This document shows, one piece after another, positions 16,631-25,362 of a DNA stretch of 64,000 nt. Position numbers and translations under genes: made by a program. Position 1 is the first letter of the stretch. Each line of letters starts with the position of its first letter. Below the pieces are notes generated by a model. That model saw only the letters and a list, made by a program, of their open reading frames with translations. It ran no database searches and was not told where the DNA came from. The stretch spans positions 308,187 to 372,186 of the forward strand of contig NZ_LMOH01000026.1 in NCBI RefSeq assembly GCF_001423245.1. Direction: 5' to 3'. The stretch comes from Aureimonas sp. Leaf324. GTDB lineage: Bacteria > Pseudomonadota > Alphaproteobacteria > Rhizobiales > Rhizobiaceae.

Positions 16631-18360
16631 CCGCCGGTCCCGGTGCGCGGCAGGTCGAGGACGGGCGGCGCGGGCGCGTCGCGGAAGCGCGGCAGGCGGT
16701 TGAAGATTCGCTCGCGCGCGCCGATCGCCTGCACCACGCCCTCGTTGAGGACGAGGAGATCGTCGCAGAAGCCGAGAAGGCTGATGCGGTGCGAGACCAC
16801 GATAACCGCCGCGCCGTCGTCGCGCAGGCGCTGCATGGTGCGGCCGAGCACCTGCTCGGCGCCGGCGTCGAGGTTGGAGTTCGGCTCGTCCAGCACCACG
16901 AGGCGCGGGCGGCCGTAGACCGCGCGCGCCAGCGCCACGCGCTGGCGCTGGCCGCCGGACAGGACATGGCCGCCGGGGCCGCCGAGCCGCGTCGCGTAAC
17001 CGTCGGCGAGACCGCGCAGGATGTCGTGGATGCCGGCGAGCTCCACCGCCTGGAGGATCGCCTCGCTGGTGGCGTGCGGGTCGAAGCGCGCGATGTTCTC
17101 GGCGATCGTGCCCGGCAGGAACTCGACGTCCTGCGGCACGTAGCCGATATGGCGGCCGAGTTCGTCCGGGTCCCAGTGCGACAGGTCCTGCTCGCCGAAG
17201 ACGATCGTACCGCGCGCCGGCTTCCAGATGCCGGTGACGAGGCGCGACAGGCAGGACTTGCCCGCCCCGCTCGGGCCGACGACGCCGAGAATCCGGCCCG
17301 GCTCCAGCGTGAACGACACGTCGTTGATCACCGGCCGGTTCATCGAGGGCGGACCGCCGACGAGGCGCGAGACCTTCAGCGCGCCGGAGGGGCGCGGCAG
17401 CGACAGGGGATGCGGGCTCGCCTCGATGCCGCGCAGGAGCGCGTCGAGGCGGCGGGCGGCCGAGGCGAAGGACTGGATCTGGCTCCAGTTGTTGATGATG
17501 TGCTGGAGCGGCCCCTGCGCGCGCATCATCACCATCAGGACCACGAAGAGGACTGAGAGCTGGATGCGGTCCGAGAGGAACAGGAAGCCGCCGAGCCCGT
17601 AGACCACGATCATCTGGGCGTTCTGCACCATGCGCGGCACGAGGCCGATCTGGGCGGCGCGTGCCTGGGCGAGGCCCCGCCAGCCGAGCCCGTCGCGATG
17701 CAGCGCGTACCAGCGCTCGGCGAGCGCCGGCAGCATGCCCATGACGCGCAGCGCCTCGGCGTTGCGAGACACGGCGAGACCGAACTCGTTGGCCTCGAGG
17801 TCGAGCCGCTGGGCCGAGGCGAGATGCGCCGACACCCAGTAGTGCGTCGCCACCGAGGCCGCCGCCGAGAAGGCGAGGAGCCCGAGCATCAGGAAGCCGA
17901 AGGCGGCGTTGATGAAGAACATGGCCAGCACAAAGAGCGGCGACCAGAACGCGTCGATCATCGCCGACAGCGACGGCCCGCACAGGAAGCGGCGCACGGT
18001 CTGGAGGTCGGCGAGCGCCTGGGCGGCCGGTGCGCCGGCGCGCCCCTGCGCCCGGTTCACCGCGTCGAAGCAGACGCGCGTCAGGCGCTCGTCGATGACG
18101 AGGCCCATGCGCTCCAGCACCTGGCCGCGAATCTGCTCCATGATCGTGTAGGTCGCCGCGACCACGGCGGCGATCAGGAGGAGCGTAATGAGGGTCGAGG
18201 CGTTGCGGCTCGTCCCGACGCGCTCCACGATGCTCATCGGCACGACCGACATGGCCATGAACAGGAAGGGCAGGAAGAAGCCGAAGGCGAAGAGGTTGAG
18301 GTAGCCGAAGGACAGGGAGCGGACGATCGCGACGAGCGGCGAGGACAGGACGGGCTTCAA
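16627..18360 (-). CDS. type I secretion ABC exporter, PrtD-like
   Basis: A 577-residue half-transporter with an exporter membrane domain (about residues 1-320, six helices) and an ATPase domain: Walker A GPSGAGKS, signature LSGGQRQRVALARAVYG, Walker B LVVLDEPNSNLD and switch His in VVSHR. The length and the lack of a C39 peptidase match the PrtD/RTX exporters, which read a C-terminal signal of their substrate. TTG at 18360 was chosen as the start because an excellent GGGAGGGG ribosome site lies about six bases upstream; the frame stays open further up but looks non-coding. It is coupled to the HlyD gene by ATGA. Confidence 0.93.
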   Translation of the reverse strand: MKPVLSSPLVAIVRSLSFGYLNLFAFGFFLPFLFMAMSVVPMSIVERVGTSRNASTLITLLLIAAVVAATYTIMEQIRGQVLERMGLVIDERLTRVCFDAVNRAQGRAGAPAAQALADLQTVRRFLCGPSLSAMIDAFWSPLFVLAMFFINAAFGFLMLGLLAFSAAASVATHYWVSAHLASAQRLDLEANEFGLAVSRNAEALRVMGMLPALAERWYALHRDGLGWRGLAQARAAQIGLVPRMVQNAQMIVVYGLGGFLFLSDRIQLSVLFVVLMVMMRAQGPLQHIINNWSQIQSFASAARRLDALLRGIEASPHPLSLPRPSGALKVSRLVGGPPSMNRPVINDVSFTLEPGRILGVVGPSGAGKSCLSRLVTGIWKPARGTIVFGEQDLSHWDPDELGRHIGYVPQDVEFLPGTIAENIARFDPHATSEAILQAVELAGIHDILRGLADGYATRLGGPGGHVLSGGQRQRVALARAVYGRPRLVVLDEPNSNLDAGAEQVLGRTMQRLRDDGAAVIVVSHRISLLGFCDDLLVLNEGVVQAIGARERIFNRLPRFRDAPAPPVLDLPRTGTGG

Positions 18361-18601
18361 TCCGCACCCCTCCCGCCGGCAAGGCGCGGCAAGGCCTCCG
18401 GCGCGCCTGCCGCGCCGTCGCCTCCCGCCCCCTGGCGCTTCCCGGTTCTCCGGGGATCGCGCATGGCCCGTTCCTTTCCGGCCTGCCGTCGTGGCATGAC
18501 GATCGGGATCAAAGCCGCCCGCCGCCCGTTCCCTCCCGGCAGGCGCGGACGAACCGCAACGCCGGACATTCGACGAAAAATGGCACGGGGGGAGTAAAGC
18601 T

Positions 18602-19810
18602 CTGTTTAAAAAGGCAGCCACGACCCGGCGCCGCCCGTCCGGGGCCGTTCGCGGAACGCTGGCGGCCGGTCTCGTCGCGGGAGCCCTGCCCGCCGCCGGC
18701 GCAGGCGAGTTGCCGGCCCTGCGCATCACCGCCCGCCCGAGCGAGGAGCGCCTCGTCTTCGACCACGATCGCGACGCCTGCGAGACCTGGGACATCCCCG
18801 ATACGCCGACGCGCGCCTATCGCGACGCGTCGGGCACGATCCACGTTTTCCAGAGCCATCACCGGGCGCGGGCGCTCGCGGGGCCGGACTTCGCCTCGCT
18901 GCGCCATTCCTGCCGCGTCGCCTTCGAGGGCGCCGGGCGGGACGACCCCGCCTCCTTCGACAATCGCAGCTGGATCGCCAGCACCTTCACGCCGGACGGG
19001 CGCACGGTGCACGCCGTCGTCCACGACGAATACCGCGGTCACGAGACCGGCGCCTGCGAGGCGGACGAGGCCGACGCCTGCTGGTACAACACGCTGACCG
19101 CCGCGATCTCGCACGACGGCGGCGCGACCTTCCGGCCGGCCGAGCCGCGCCTCGTCGCCGCCCTGCCCCGCCGCGCCGAGGACACGCAAGGGCGCCGCGC
19201 CGGCCTCTTCGAGCCGACCAACATCGTGGCGATCACCGGGGGCTTCGCGATGATGGCGAACGTCGTCGCGCCCGCGCCCTGGCCGTCCGGCAACTGCCTC
19301 CTGCGCACCGACGACCTCGCCGACGCCACGCGCTGGCGGGGCTGGGCGGACGGCGCCTATCGCGTCCGCTTCGAGGACCCCTACCGCGCCGACGTCGATC
19401 CCGGAGCGCATCTCTGCGAGCCGATCGACCCGGCCGCCCTGCCCTGGCCGGTGACGAGCCTGACCCGCCACGAGGGCTCCGGGCTCTGGATCGCCACGAT
19501 GAAGGGCCGCCGCGCTGACCAAGCCGGCATCGAGCGCACCGGCGTGTTCTTTTCCACCAGCCCCGACCTCCTCCACTGGCAGGGCCCGGCGCTGCTCCTC
19601 AAGGCGCCGCTGATGGGCAGCGGCACCCCTTGCGCGCCCGACTGGCCGATCGGCTATCCCGCCCTCGTCGACCCGGCGAGCCCCGACCGCAACTTCACCG
19701 GCGTCGGCGACCGCGCGCTGCTGACCTTCGTGCGCGCCCGCCTCGACGGCTGCGAGGTCGGCCCCGACCGCGACATCGTGGCCGTGCCGGTGGAGATCGA
19801 GGGGCGATAG
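18602..19810 (+). CDS. secreted beta-propeller-like protein (GH43/sialidase-type fold), probable CTG start
   Basis: About 402 residues if translated from CTG at 18602. This gives a clear export signal, LFKKAATTRRRP followed by the hydrophobic LAAGLVAGALPAAGA and an A-G-A cleavage site. A strong GGGGGAG site lies seven bases before that CTG. No ATG, GTG or TTG is in frame until TTG 18710, which would drop the signal. The mature part has repeated strand motifs such as ISHDGGATF and FSTSPDLLHWQGP, typical of five-bladed propellers of glycoside-hydrolase or sialidase type, and eight or so Cys that suggest disulfides. No catalytic triad could be fixed. It is divergent from the type I exporter. Confidence 0.65.
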   Translation: MFKKAATTRRRPSGAVRGTLAAGLVAGALPAAGAGELPALRITARPSEERLVFDHDRDACETWDIPDTPTRAYRDASGTIHVFQSHHRARALAGPDFASLRHSCRVAFEGAGRDDPASFDNRSWIASTFTPDGRTVHAVVHDEYRGHETGACEADEADACWYNTLTAAISHDGGATFRPAEPRLVAALPRRAEDTQGRRAGLFEPTNIVAITGGFAMMANVVAPAPWPSGNCLLRTDDLADATRWRGWADGAYRVRFEDPYRADVDPGAHLCEPIDPAALPWPVTSLTRHEGSGLWIATMKGRRADQAGIERTGVFFSTSPDLLHWQGPALLLKAPLMGSGTPCAPDWPIGYPALVDPASPDRNFTGVGDRALLTFVRARLDGCEVGPDRDIVAVPVEIEGR

Positions 19811-19847
19811 GGCCGCCGCTTGCGACCTTGCCCCGCCAACATAAAAC

Positions 19848-19859
19848 TCGTATATACGA
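19848..19859. promoter_or_regulatory. palindromic site before brnT, probable BrnTA operator
   Basis: TCGTATATACGA is a perfect 12-bp palindrome ending four bases before the brnT start codon. The surrounding ATAAAACTCG is unusually AT-rich for this genome, so promoter elements overlap it. BrnTA modules are known to repress their own promoter through BrnA, so this is the natural candidate operator. Confidence 0.6.
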
Positions 19860-19863
19860 ACCG

Positions 19864-20124
19864 ATGCAGATCGTCTGGGACGAGCATAAGCGCGAGATCA
19901 ATCTCGCCAAACACGGTTTGGATTTCGCCGATCTCGACGTCTACTTCTTTGCTTCCGCGACGCTTCTGCCTGCTCATACCGGACGGCGGCGAGCCATAGG
20001 CTGGATGGATGGAATGCTCGTCGTATCGGTCGTCTTCCAGCCTCTGGGGAGTCAGGCGCTTTCGGTTGTCAGCCTTCGTCCCGCGTCCAAGAATGAGAGA
20101 CTGCGACATGAGCAAGGACTTTGA
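19864..20124 (+). CDS. brnT: BrnT-family ribonuclease toxin
   Basis: An 86-residue protein matching BrnT toxins, RelE-fold ribonucleases that arrest translation. The N-terminus MQIVWDEHKREINLAKHGLD is the classic BrnT opening (WD..K...N..KHG.DF), and it ends with SLRPASKNERLRHEQG, where Arg/Lys-rich residues serve catalysis in this family. ATG at 19864 fits the family start exactly. The 3' end overlaps the antitoxin gene by 17 bp, as usual for BrnTA. The long open frame upstream is not part of it. Confidence 0.92.
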   Translation: MQIVWDEHKREINLAKHGLDFADLDVYFFASATLLPAHTGRRRAIGWMDGMLVVSVVFQPLGSQALSVVSLRPASKNERLRHEQGL

Positions 20125-20458
20125 CCCCGTTCACGCCGCCGCCCATGGGTATACGCGAGCCGATTGGGACGACGTGAGTGACAACCCGGAATGGACGGAC
20201 GACGATTTCGCCCGCGCCAAGCCTTTTTCCGAAGAGATGCCCGAACTTTACGCCAGCATCGTCGAGACGCTTCGCAAGCGTGGCCCCGCGCGCACGAAGA
20301 CGCCCATCTCCATTCGTCTGGACGACGACTTGGTGGACAAGCTGCGTGCGTCCGGTCCCGGCTGGCAGAGCCGCGTCAACGATGCCTTGCGACGGTGGAT
20401 CGACGACGCGCCTTCGGCCGGCCTCACATCCGCGTCTTCACGCCGTTCTTCTCGATGA
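20108..20458 (+). CDS. brnA: BrnA-family antitoxin
   Basis: A 116-residue antitoxin. Key parts are DNPEWTDDDFARAKPF, the toxin-binding helix, and TPISIRLDDDLVDKLRASG with PGWQSRVNDALRRWI, the ribbon-helix-helix DNA-binding part, in the normal BrnA order. It starts inside the end of brnT and probably binds the palindrome at 19848-19859. The last 15 residues are a Ser/Arg-rich tail that overlaps the convergent pyruvyl-transferase gene by 35 bp; they may be a read-on after loss of the usual stop. Confidence 0.9.
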   Translation: MSKDFDPVHAAAHGYTRADWDDVSDNPEWTDDDFARAKPFSEEMPELYASIVETLRKRGPARTKTPISIRLDDDLVDKLRASGPGWQSRVNDALRRWIDDAPSAGLTSASSRRSSR

Positions 20459-21554
20459 AGGCCTTCATCCGGTCGTAGCGCTCGGGGAAAAGCTGGGAGA
20501 AGCGGGCGAAGCGCGCAGGCGCGAGCGCGTCGGCGAGCGTCTGGCGCTCGAATTCGCCGGGTGTGTAGATCGGCAGGTCAAAGGTCTCGGCGAGTTCGCG
20601 CGAGCGCGTGTCGTAGGAGAAGAGGACGCCCGGCACGCCCATCGCGACGGCCGGCAGCACCGCGTGGACGCGGTAGCCGAGCGCGGCGTCGAACTGGGGC
20701 GCGTAGACGTCGTAGTCGCCCGGCGCGCCGACATAGTAGAGGCGCTGCTCATAGAGCGCCTTGAGGCGGGCGCCGGTCACCTCGTCGAACCAGCCTTCCG
20801 CCACGAGCTTGGCGGTGGCCCGGTCCTTGTGGAGCGGCGCGCGGAAGAAGAAGGCCTTCTCCTCCGGCTCGCCGTGGCAGGAGAGGTAGAGGTCGGCGGC
20901 GAGGTCGAGCTTGGCGATGATGCGCTTCTGCGTCGCCTGGAACTCGGCCGGATCGACCGCATAGGTCGAGCCGACCTCGCGGCGCAGCGAGAAGGTCACG
21001 CGCTTCGGGCCGTCCTCGCGGTGGCGCAGCGCCATGGCGCGGTCGCGGGCTCGGAACAGGGACGGGCAGCCGATGATCTCGAGATTGTGGATGCCGTTGC
21101 GGTGGAGCGTCTCGGCCGAGAACGCGCCGCGCACCCCGATCGTCGCGCGCTCGGCGATCATCTGCCATAGGCGGCGCCCCTCCGGCGGCAGCACGACCGG
21201 CCGCTCGGTCTCGGCCTGCGCGCCGACGCCGATGCACAGGACCGGCAGGTCCAGCGCCTCCAGCCATTGCGGGAAATGGCCCCAGTCCATCGCCTCGTGG
21301 ATGTAGTTGGAGCCGCGCAGGAGGATGAAGTCGCAGCGCTCCTTGATCCGGCGCACGCCTTCCTCGGTGACCGGCTCGTCGATGTTGAGCGAGTGGCCCT
21401 CGGTATAGTCGACGAGACGCAGCGTCGAATCGTACACGCAGATGTCGCCGGTGTTGTAGTAGTCCTCCAGCGTGTTGCGGAAGGGGACGTCGAACCACAC
21501 GGCCTCGTGGTTGTTGAGCCGCCGGCCGGAATACTTCACCAGGGCTGCGCGCAT
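20424..21554 (-). CDS. polysaccharide pyruvyl transferase family protein
   Basis: A 376-residue protein of the polysaccharide pyruvyl transferase family (PS_pyruv_trans), which adds pyruvate ketals to glycan residues in surface polymers. Visible marks are DFILLRGSNYIHEAMDWG, LPVLCIGVGAQ, a conserved RDRAMALR segment, VTFSLRREVGSTY and the late AALGYRVHAVLPAVAMGVPGV block that is hallmark for the family. ATG 21554 (MRAALVKYSGRR) is the natural start. It follows the upstream GT4 gene after an 85-bp gap, so it is probably the last gene of that operon. Pyruvylated sugars anchor S-layer proteins in other bacteria. Confidence 0.85.
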   Translation of the reverse strand: MRAALVKYSGRRLNNHEAVWFDVPFRNTLEDYYNTGDICVYDSTLRLVDYTEGHSLNIDEPVTEEGVRRIKERCDFILLRGSNYIHEAMDWGHFPQWLEALDLPVLCIGVGAQAETERPVVLPPEGRRLWQMIAERATIGVRGAFSAETLHRNGIHNLEIIGCPSLFRARDRAMALRHREDGPKRVTFSLRREVGSTYAVDPAEFQATQKRIIAKLDLAADLYLSCHGEPEEKAFFFRAPLHKDRATAKLVAEGWFDEVTGARLKALYEQRLYYVGAPGDYDVYAPQFDAALGYRVHAVLPAVAMGVPGVLFSYDTRSRELAETFDLPIYTPGEFERQTLADALAPARFARFSQLFPERYDRMKAFIEKNGVKTRM

Positions 21555-21639
21555 GGGATTCAACCTTTGCTCATGGTCGTGCGGAGGACGAAAGTCGGCC
21601 GACAGCATCGTCGCAAAACCTTAAAACTCGATGGGCCGC

Positions 21640-22908
21640 TCACGCCGCGCCGAAGAGGCCGGGCTCGAAGGCGGGAGCGGCAAGGCGGGGAGCGACGGTC
21701 GGCGCGTGGATGAGGCGCATGGCCTGCGGAACGCAGACGCCGGCCATGTCGTAGCGGGTCACCACGGTGCGGCGGGCGGCGGCCCGCATCGCCTCGTAGC
21801 GCTCGGGCTCGGCCAGCACCTTCGTCACGGCGCCCGCCAGCGCCTTCGGATCGTGGAAGGGCACGAGCAGGCCGTTCCGCCCGTCGATCACCTCGCGCAC
21901 CGGCGGCGTGTCCGAAGCGATCATCGCGCAGCCCGTCGCCATCGCCTCGAGGCACGACCAGGAGAGGACGAAGGGATAGGTGAGATAGACGTGGGCGCGC
22001 GAGACCTTGAGGACGTCGAGATAGCGCGCGAAGGGCAGGTGCCCGAGGAAGTGGACGCGGTTGAGGTCGATCTCGCCGGCCACCTCGTTGAGGAAGATGC
22101 GGTGCCAGCTGTCGCCCGACGGCGGGCGCTGCCCGTAGCTCACGTCGAAGCCGCCGACGACGAGCACGCGCGCCTCCGGCCGGCGTTTCAGAATCTCCGG
22201 CAGCGCGCGGCAGAAGACGTGGTAGCCGCGGAGCGGCTCGAGGTTGCGTGCGACGAAGGTCACGGTTTCCTCGCCGGCGCGCAAGGTCGTGCCGTCGTCG
22301 AGCCGGAGCGTCGCGGCGGGGTCGGGCGCGACGAGGCGCGTGTCGACGCCTTCGTGCACGGTGCGGATCTTCGGCCGGAACTCGGCGGGGAAGGTCGAGC
22401 GCTGCCAGAGCGTCGGCGACAGGGCGATGTCGCAGTCGGCAAGCGCCAGAAGGCTCGCGGCGTTGCGCGCGTGGAGGCCGACCAGCCCGTCGAGGCCGAG
22501 TTCGGGAAACTCCGGGTCGAAGTTCACGTCGGACTCGCGCGGTCGGTAGAAGTACTCGCAATAGACCACGAGGCGCGCGTCCGGAAACACGGCGCGCAGC
22601 GGCATGGCCTCGCCCCAGCCGGAATGGGCGACGACGATGTCGGGCGTGAAGCCCGAGGCGCGCAGCATGGTGGCGACGTAGAGGGCCTGCTCGGCGCGGC
22701 GCGCCTCGCCGTCGAAGCGCCGCGCGAAGGGGTGGGTCGCGGCGAGCGAGCCGGCGGGCAGCGTGTAGCGATGGAGGGTGACGCCGGGCAGCGGGCGCGA
22801 GCCCTCGGCGCCGATCGCGCGCACCTCGTTCTTCGGGTCGGCGCCGAGATGCAGCGCGAGATGCCGGAACTGGGCCGGAAAGTTGTTATGGACGAAGAGG
22901 TACTTCAT
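21640..22908 (-). CDS. GT4 glycosyltransferase
   Basis: A 422-residue GT-B glycosyltransferase. The opening MKYLFVHNNFPAQFRHLA is diagnostic of the GT4 subgroup found in alphaproteobacterial polysaccharide loci; later it has VTFVARNLEPLRGYHVFCRA, LHFLGHLPFARYLDVLKVS and SWSCLEAMATGCAMIASDTPPVREVI. The E-x7-E motif is weak (FVLSWSCLE), as often in this subgroup. ATG 22908 overlaps the SapC stop as ATGA, so translation is coupled. It ends a run of six genes joined by 4-nt overlaps. Confidence 0.88.
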   Translation of the reverse strand: MKYLFVHNNFPAQFRHLALHLGADPKNEVRAIGAEGSRPLPGVTLHRYTLPAGSLAATHPFARRFDGEARRAEQALYVATMLRASGFTPDIVVAHSGWGEAMPLRAVFPDARLVVYCEYFYRPRESDVNFDPEFPELGLDGLVGLHARNAASLLALADCDIALSPTLWQRSTFPAEFRPKIRTVHEGVDTRLVAPDPAATLRLDDGTTLRAGEETVTFVARNLEPLRGYHVFCRALPEILKRRPEARVLVVGGFDVSYGQRPPSGDSWHRIFLNEVAGEIDLNRVHFLGHLPFARYLDVLKVSRAHVYLTYPFVLSWSCLEAMATGCAMIASDTPPVREVIDGRNGLLVPFHDPKALAGAVTKVLAEPERYEAMRAAARRTVVTRYDMAGVCVPQAMRLIHAPTVAPRLAAPAFEPGLFGAA

Positions 22909-23807
22909 GCCGCGGCCGCCGACGGGCGCCCGGCGGCCCGCTCCTCCCCGTCTTGAACCGGCGGCGGCGCTGCGAAGTCCGACAGGTCGCCGATCGCCAG
23001 GATGTCGAAGAGGTCGCTGCCGTCGAGCGCGAAGTTCATCGCCTCGAGGCTCGCCAGAACAACGTCGGCGGGCTCGGCAAGGCGCGGTCCCGCCTCGGCC
23101 GTGGGTCGGCCGGGCGCGGCGCGCTCGGGCGCCTGCGGCAGCCGCTCGGGGCGGAAGTGGCGGCGCGAGAAGACGAGAGCGCCCGCCAGATCCAGCGGCA
23201 GGAAGGAGCGCGTGGCGAGAGCCGCCGCCGCGCCGTCGTCGAGGGCGGCGAGCCGCGCGGCATCCACCGTGAGATCGGCGGCCGGCTGCCCGGCGGGATC
23301 GCGCAGCGGCACGAGGACGCCCGCGATGCGCAAGAGTTCCAGCGCCGCCGACAGCTTCACCGCCCCGGTCCGCATCGCGATGAGGGCGTTGCGGATCGCC
23401 GCCATCTCGCCGGACAGGGTGCCGGCGGCCGGGTCGGAGCAGACCGGCATGCCCCAGGGGCCGACGAGCCCGGCATCGGCGACGACGTCGATCTCGTCGA
23501 TCGGGCGCCCGCCGCGGCGGTTCGACAGCACGAAGGGATGGGTGCGCATCGCCAGCGGCCGGTAGCCGGCCTGCCACTGGCCCTGCCCGTCCACCGCCGG
23601 GCGCCGCAGGAAGGCAGGGTGGACGAGGGCGCCGAGGCGCGGCATGCCGCCGAGCATGCGCACGGCGAGCGGCAGGTGATGGGCGGTGAGATGGAACTCG
23701 GTGTCGTTGACCGGCACCCAGGCGAGCGCCGCTGCGAAGCCGAAATGCTCCGGCGGGCGGAAGCTCGCGCCTGCCATCGCGGACAGGGGGGTGAGCGTCA
23801 GCGTCAT
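22905..23807 (-). CDS. SapC-family protein
   Basis: A 300-residue protein with a SapC-like order of segments: FRPPEHFGFAAALAWVPVND, EFHLTAHHLPLAVRML, WQAGYRPLAMRTHPFVLSN and VCSDPAAGTLS. SapC lies beside the type I exporter SapDEF of Campylobacter fetus, which secretes S-layer proteins; its biochemical role is not known. Here it is one of two adjacent, clearly divergent SapC copies (the other at 23804-24526). Both ends overlap neighbours by 4 nt (ATGA). No signal peptide or membrane segment is visible. Confidence 0.72.
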   Translation of the reverse strand: MTLTLTPLSAMAGASFRPPEHFGFAAALAWVPVNDTEFHLTAHHLPLAVRMLGGMPRLGALVHPAFLRRPAVDGQGQWQAGYRPLAMRTHPFVLSNRRGGRPIDEIDVVADAGLVGPWGMPVCSDPAAGTLSGEMAAIRNALIAMRTGAVKLSAALELLRIAGVLVPLRDPAGQPAADLTVDAARLAALDDGAAAALATRSFLPLDLAGALVFSRRHFRPERLPQAPERAAPGRPTAEAGPRLAEPADVVLASLEAMNFALDGSDLFDILAIGDLSDFAAPPPVQDGEERAAGRPSAAAA

Positions 23808-24526
23808 CGCGGCGCACTCGTGCCGGCGCTCGCACGGGCGGCGGTGAGGAGGGCTGCGGCGCGAAACAGCGACAGGCGGTGCAGCGACAGGAGCCGGGCG
23901 GCCGCCATGCCGAAGCGGGCGACGACGGGTTCGAGGCGCGGCGTGTCGAAGGCGCCGGCCTGAACCACGGCAAGACCCTCGATGTCGCAGGCGCGCCCGT
24001 GGCCGAGGTCGAAGCACAGCGGCCAGGGCTCGAGGAGGCCGAGTTCGCCGAGCATCCGGCCGAGGGCGGAGGTGCGCGGGAAATCGCGCTCGAAGAGCGA
24101 CAGGGCGCGCAGGCGGAGTTCGGCGCCCTTGGTCAGGCGTCCGTCGGCCGTGGTGATCGGCGCGCCGGCATCCGTCGGCAGGTCGGCCCCGGCGACGTCG
24201 AGAAGGCGCGGATTGTCGCTCTCGCGCGGCGGGCCGGACGGGAACACGAACGGGTAGGCCTGAAGAAGCAGCGGCAGGAGCGGTAGCGCGTCGGCGGTGC
24301 CCGGCGCAAAGCCCGAGCCGTCCTCCTGGAGCGAGCGCAGGACCACGAGGCGCGGCCCCTCCTCGCCCCGCTGCCAGACCACGGGGAAGGCGGAGGCGAG
24401 GCGCTCGGCTTCCGCGGCGACGATCGGCACGAGGCCCGCCTGGCGCGGCAGCGGATAGGAGAAGGGCGAATAGATGCGCGCGACCATGCGCTCGCCGGTC
24501 AGCGGCTCGGCGCGCTCGGAGATCAT
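23804..24526 (-). CDS. SapC-family protein, second copy
   Basis: A 240-residue SapC-like protein, closer to the usual family length than its neighbour. Segments: YSPFSYPLPRQAGLVPIVAA, ERLASAFPVVWQRGEEGPR, LLLQAYPFVFPSG, then DNPRLLDVAGADLPTDAGAP and an Asp/Gly-rich DLGHGR run. The DNPRLLDV motif matches SapC proteins. It is joined to both neighbours by ATGA overlaps. Tandem SapC genes suggest either a heterodimer or two acceptor specificities; this is inference. Confidence 0.75.
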   Translation of the reverse strand: MISERAEPLTGERMVARIYSPFSYPLPRQAGLVPIVAAEAERLASAFPVVWQRGEEGPRLVVLRSLQEDGSGFAPGTADALPLLPLLLQAYPFVFPSGPPRESDNPRLLDVAGADLPTDAGAPITTADGRLTKGAELRLRALSLFERDFPRTSALGRMLGELGLLEPWPLCFDLGHGRACDIEGLAVVQAGAFDTPRLEPVVARFGMAAARLLSLHRLSLFRAAALLTAARASAGTSAPR

Positions 24527-25362
24527 CGGCGCTCCTCCGGCCGGCACGGCACGAAGGCGGTGAACGGCAGGGCGGCGTCGCCGGCGCGAAAGCCGATCGT
24601 GGCGTCGAGGTCGAGAAGAAGGAGCGTGCGCCCGCCGAACGCGTATTCGAGCCCGGCGCCCGCGCCCGCCGCCTCGCCGCCGAGATGGGAGCCCTCCACG
24701 AGGTCGATCCGGCGATCGCCGGTCGCCCAGAGGCCGATGACCGGCGGGGCATGCGGGAAGGCCTCGCGCACCGCGCTTCGCATCGCGGGAAGCTCGTGCC
24801 CTCGCACCTCGTCGCGGATCTCGCAGTCGATCGCCGTCTGGAGATAGAGTTCGAGAAGCTCGGCGGCGTGGAGGGCCACCTCGTCGCAGACGCCTCGCGC
24901 GTCGCGCCCGCGGCGCTCGACGGCGAGCGTCATGGGATGGGCGCCGAAGCGCGCAAGGCCGCGCAGCGCATCGTGCTGCGCCTGCGCCAGCCAGCCGCGC
25001 CCGAGCATCCAGGACAGGGCGGCGGGGTCGCGCCCCTGCCGGCGCCGGTCCTCGGTCAGCGCCTCGCGCGGGGCGAGCGCGGTGGAGCCCTGCTTCAGGA
25101 GCAGCGTGCCGCCGTCGAGGCGCACGTCGAGGACGCGCGGATCCTGGCCGGGCGCGAGCGCCACGGGAAAGCCGAAGCCGACGAAACCGTCGCCGAGTCC
25201 GGCATCGGCGAGATCCTGACGGAACAGATCGACCCGCCCGCCGCCGACGCACTGGTCGTCGTGGAAAGCGAGCACCGTCGCGCCGCGCAGCGCGAGCCGG
25301 TCGCAATGGATCCAGCCCTCGACGCGCGAGCGCGTGGCGAGGTCGATATGGCCGCGGATCAC
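24523..25362 (-). CDS. GW-GDG-GF domain protein
   Basis: A 279-residue protein of unknown function. Residues 1-72 hold a small beta-rich domain: RGHIDLATRSRVEGWIHCD, DQCVGGGRVDLFRQDLADAG and LGDGFVGFGFPVAL. Similar domains sit at the N-terminus of the protein at 28788-29615 and, more loosely, in the proteins at 26651 and 39527. The C-terminal part shares a PPVIGLWATG pattern with the 28788 protein, so the two are paralogs. GTG start at 25362 overlaps the upstream stop (GTGA). No signal peptide or catalytic motif is seen; it may be an accessory or carbohydrate-binding subunit of the glycan machinery. Confidence 0.6.
   Translation of the reverse strand: MIRGHIDLATRSRVEGWIHCDRLALRGATVLAFHDDQCVGGGRVDLFRQDLADAGLGDGFVGFGFPVALAPGQDPRVLDVRLDGGTLLLKQGSTALAPREALTEDRRRQGRDPAALSWMLGRGWLAQAQHDALRGLARFGAHPMTLAVERRGRDARGVCDEVALHAAELLELYLQTAIDCEIRDEVRGHELPAMRSAVREAFPHAPPVIGLWATGDRRIDLVEGSHLGGEAAGAGAGLEYAFGGRTLLLLDLDATIGFRAGDAALPFTAFVPCRPEERR

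Noticed and set aside
18580-18597. ATG start for the propeller protein
   Set aside because: It is out of frame and stops after five codons (ATG GCA CGG GGG GAG TAA).
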